16,216 nucleotides of DNA. It comes from Candidatus Thorarchaeota archaeon. GTDB lineage: Archaea; Asgardarchaeota; Thorarchaeia; Thorarchaeales; Thorarchaeaceae. The notes below the pieces were generated by a model. It made no database searches. It was given only the letters and a program-made list of their open reading frames with translations, and was not told the DNA's origin. The position numbers and the translations under genes were made by a program. Of this stretch, positions 14,366-16,216 are shown one piece after another. Each line of letters starts with the position of its first letter. Positions within the stretch are counted from its first letter, which is position 1. The stretch is from NCBI GenBank assembly GCA_016839245.1, contig JAEOUN010000011.1:1-16216 (forward strand). Direction: 5' to 3'.

Positions 14366-14388
14366 AGAGATACCCGAAAGTAATCTCT
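14366..14388 (-). terminator. Hairpin with a UUCG tetraloop after the RpoG-like gene
   Basis: On the minus strand AGAGAT and ATCTCT form a six-bp stem. Inside it, after one bulged U, ACU/GGU closes a UUCG tetraloop. It starts 11 bases after the stop at 14400 and is followed by TTTCTG. UUCG loops are very stable, so this is a reasonable terminator or 3'-end structure. Apart from it and the TATA box, the 160-bp gap 14240-14399 shows nothing recognisable. Confidence 0.45.
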
Positions 14389-14399
14389 CAGATTAATTA

Positions 14400-14765
14400 T
14401 TATCTCAAAACTAAATAGAACTTGTCAGAATCGAATGTGCTCGCTTGACTTGCAGTCACTTTGATTAGATTTACTACTAGTTTTAAGCCACCAATTGACC
14501 CTGTAATTTCTAATCCTTCTTTCTCACTTTTTTGGAAGATACTTCCCTCAACATAAAGCTTGGAATCGTCCCCCTTGGTAATTTCTTTTGAGTCAATTAC
14601 AATGGATACAGTATCACCTTCATTCATGCTTTCGCAAAGTGCTTCAGGGAGTTCAAGTGTAATATTAGCTCCTTCGCTCTTTGACGATATTTTGACTACT
14701 TTTAGTCTTCTAGTTTCGGCATCTTCTATTGTATCAATTACTGTATCTCTAAGTCGGATTACCAA
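14400..14765 (-). CDS. rpoG: Probable RNA polymerase subunit G (Rpb8-like)
   Basis: This 121-residue protein is rich in beta strands. The pattern resembles Rpb8/RpoG: an N-terminal strand pair (RLKVVKISSKSEGANITLELP), a central GDTVSIVI strand, then the C-terminal block YVEGSIF ... GLEITGSIGGLKLVVNL ... FDSDKFYLVLR. It corresponds to the GxVxxxxxxxGxxxxSxGGLxxxL ... YLxL order of the family. Rpb8 is a small OB-fold subunit found in eukaryotes and some archaeal lineages. No catalytic residues are expected. The start is TTG, marked by AGGAGTGA a short distance upstream. Its position beside a TFB gene fits a transcription role. The assignment rests on remembered pattern and context; another small beta-barrel protein is possible. 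Confidence 0.55.
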   Translation of the reverse strand: MVIRLRDTVIDTIEDAETRRLKVVKISSKSEGANITLELPEALCESMNEGDTVSIVIDSKEITKGDDSKLYVEGSIFQKSEKEGLEITGSIGGLKLVVNLIKVTASQASTFDSDKFYLVLR

Positions 14766-14771
14766 TTTTAT

Positions 14772-14779
14772 TCACTCCT
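14772..14779 (-). promoter_or_regulatory. Strong ribosome binding site for a TTG start
   Basis: The minus strand reads AGGAGTGA immediately upstream of TTG 14765 (AATAAAA between). This is the clearest Shine-Dalgarno sequence in the window and settles the unusual start codon of the RpoG-like gene. Confidence 0.7.
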
Positions 14780-14879
14780 ATCTATCAATGCTTATTCCTT
14801 TGAGCGATATTCGGTGTGGTTTTAATTCTGTCGTTATTTCCATGTGCTGTTTTTTAAGGAACATGAATACTTCTTTTTG

Positions 14880-16216
14880 GTGAACAAGGTGAAACAGAAG
14901 AAACTAGCGATGCTTCCTCTATCTCTCATTATTATTCTATGTTTCACAATTACTGTATCAGCATTCTATTTTGATTTCCAATACTTTGAAACTGACAAGA
15001 TGGTCTATGAAGTTGGTGAGTCTGTAAATATGGTTGCTGGCTTAGTGGCTGATTTCAGTCCAGAAGGATATTGCTTTGTATCCTTTGCAATAGTGACAGA
15101 TCAAGGTCCTGCGTTCGCTGATGAATATTTTATATCTCCTTCACCCAGTTTTAGAATCCTCAATTCGACTTATGTAATTCATCCTGAACAGACTCAACCA
15201 GGCGAAGAGGGTATAACCGCATATGCACTCTTCAATGTAGAACTCTATGACTCAGTTACTCAAGGAGCCAGTGATAATATTGAATTCACAATAAATCGTG
15301 GACATCTTACAGTGTACCCTCAAATACCGTTGGTTGTACAATACAATACAAATACTACATTGACACTAAAAGTTGCATCTACGCATAATAGTGATATTTC
15401 CTATTCTAATCAAAATATCAATGTCACAATCAGAAATCCTGAATTTGAAATCATTCTTAATGAGAATATGGCTACGGATTCTAATGGCAATTTTTACATC
15501 AATTGGACAGAGTCAATGGGATTTCCAGGAATTTATGATCTTATTATCACAGGCTGCGGAAATGAAGATTTTCTTGAATTCTCAAAGATATTTCAAATCT
15601 CTGTTGTTCCATCATCATCAAACTTGACAGTTGTATCAGCACCAACTTCTCTACTGTGTCAATCTCCCCAAGGTAATAATTTTGATTATATTGATATTAT
15701 TGTTAAACATGAAACCATTGATAATACTACCATTGATGATAGTATAGTCTTTTGGGATGTTAGTTTTGGTAATGGTTTATTTGCTTACATAGGAAATGGT
15801 GAATATTCTGCATCAATTCCTTTCACTGTTCCTCCAGGAGTATATTCAATAAATGTAACTGCAACTAATTCCAAATACGAAACAGCCACAACATCAATTA
15901 TTGTAGAAGCCATAAGAAATTCTCTTAGTTTCACACTAACTCAAAATTTACAGCCTGTTATTCATGGTAATAATATCTCAATCGAATTCTTAGTCGAAGA
16001 AGAATTTAATTGGGATGAAAGTTTCCCATTGGAAATTACCGATAGTGTTAATGAAATATCTCAATCATTTGAAGTATATCCTGGAATAATCGATTCTTTA
16101 ACAATTACCGCCTGGCAGAATATATCAATTGGTCCTCATAATCTCACTATAAGTGTACTTGATAATCACTATAGTTTCCTATTTTCTCCTGAATTCCAAA
16201 TAGTAGTAATCGGTGA
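14880..16216 (+). CDS. Secreted Ig-like repeat protein, N-terminal part
   Basis: An open frame begins at GTG 14880 (also GTG 14889 or ATG 14910) and runs off the right edge with no stop, 445 codons so far. It starts with a basic stretch (NKVKQKKLA) and a hydrophobic signal sequence ending near VSA (about residue 28). The rest is beta-rich with repeated Ig/macroglobulin-like hallmarks: TDKMVYEVGESV at the first domain entry, ATDSNGNFYINWTES, then FPGIYDLIITGCGN, and later VPPGVYSINVTATNSKYETA. Several NxS/T sequons are present. This is the same general architecture as the surface protein at 9013-10965, though I see no long identical stretches. It is probably a cell-surface or extracellular structural or adhesion protein; the C-terminal anchor would lie outside. 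It is divergent from the RpoG-like gene. Confidence 0.75.
   Translation, partial: MNKVKQKKLAMLPLSLIIILCFTITVSAFYFDFQYFETDKMVYEVGESVNMVAGLVADFSPEGYCFVSFAIVTDQGPAFADEYFISPSPSFRILNSTYVIHPEQTQPGEEGITAYALFNVELYDSVTQGASDNIEFTINRGHLTVYPQIPLVVQYNTNTTLTLKVASTHNSDISYSNQNINVTIRNPEFEIILNENMATDSNGNFYINWTESMGFPGIYDLIITGCGNEDFLEFSKIFQISVVPSSSNLTVVSAPTSLLCQSPQGNNFDYIDIIVKHETIDNTTIDDSIVFWDVSFGNGLFAYIGNGEYSASIPFTVPPGVYSINVTATNSKYETATTSIIVEAIRNSLSFTLTQNLQPVIHGNNISIEFLVEEEFNWDESFPLEITDSVNEISQSFEVYPGIIDSLTITAWQNISIGPHNLTISVLDNHYSFLFSPEFQIVVIG

Noticed and set aside
14560..14883. 107-codon plus-strand frame opposite the RpoG-like gene
   Set aside because: It is mostly antisense to the RpoG-like gene, which has a strong ribosome binding site; the plus frame has no motif.
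15373..15627. 84-codon plus-strand frame
   Set aside because: It lies inside the secreted Ig-like frame that runs from 14880 to the window end, which has a signal peptide and domain hallmarks in a different frame.
1..16216. CRISPR arrays, insertion sequences, prophage or attachment-site signals
   Set aside because: I saw no regularly spaced repeats, transposase or integrase motifs, or long terminal repeats; the only tRNA-adjacent repeat is the 7-base acceptor-strand copy, too short to call an attachment site.

Overview
This AT-rich window is archaeal. The evidence is a TFIIB-type factor (TFB) with a zinc ribbon and two cyclin folds, an archaeal-type ribosomal protein uS10, isopentenyl phosphate kinase (needed for archaeal lipid precursors), a probable RpoG/Rpb8 RNA polymerase subunit, archaeal TATA-like promoters with very short leaders, and a tRNA-Glu gene interrupted by an intron at a non-anticodon position. 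Large secreted Ig-like proteins and a huge HerA/VirB4-like ATPase would suit an Asgard (Promethearchaeota) genome, but nothing here proves that placement.

Layout. At 1-253 (minus) lies the N-terminal part of a conserved archaeal protein that resembles the COG1665 predicted nucleotidyltransferases. It is divergent from a class-V aminotransferase/SufS-like gene (307-1521, plus) that lacks the PLP-binding lysine. A small two-helix membrane protein (1534-1806), glmS (1831-3657) and uS10 (3740-4051) follow on the minus strand. Isopentenyl phosphate kinase (about 4186-4986, plus) faces a 1271-residue membrane-anchored HerA/VirB4-like ATPase (4996-8811, minus). A signal-peptide-bearing, C-terminally anchored multi-Ig protein (9013-10965, plus) nearly abuts the 3' end of tRNA-Glu(CUC) (10973-11083, minus). 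Upstream of the tRNA, also on the minus strand, are a Flp-like prepilin (11180-11386), a GspE/CpaF/VirB11-type ATPase (11470-13155), the TFB (13196-14200/14239) and the RpoG-like gene (14400-14765). A second secreted Ig-like protein begins near 14880 and runs off the right edge.

How the genes may work together. The right half joins a transcription pair (RpoG-like, TFB) to a minimal pilus or secretion pair (ATPase, prepilin), flanked by two large surface proteins, so it looks like a cell-surface locus next to a dedicated or paralogous TFB. The left half is metabolic and translational: amino-sugar synthesis, isoprenoid precursors, ribosome. The HerA/VirB4-like ATPase and the two-helix small protein could belong to a DNA-transfer or secretion apparatus, but they are not adjacent and that link is inference.

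The most notable items are the lysine-less cysteine-desulfurase homologue, the D-arm tRNA intron with a visible bulge-helix-bulge-like fold, the tail architecture of the HerA-like ATPase, and the TFB/pilus ATPase/prepilin arrangement. There is no CRISPR array, insertion sequence or other clear mobile element. No gene-free stretch exceeds about 210 bases; the longest are 8812-9012 and 10966-11179, and the latter holds the tRNA.
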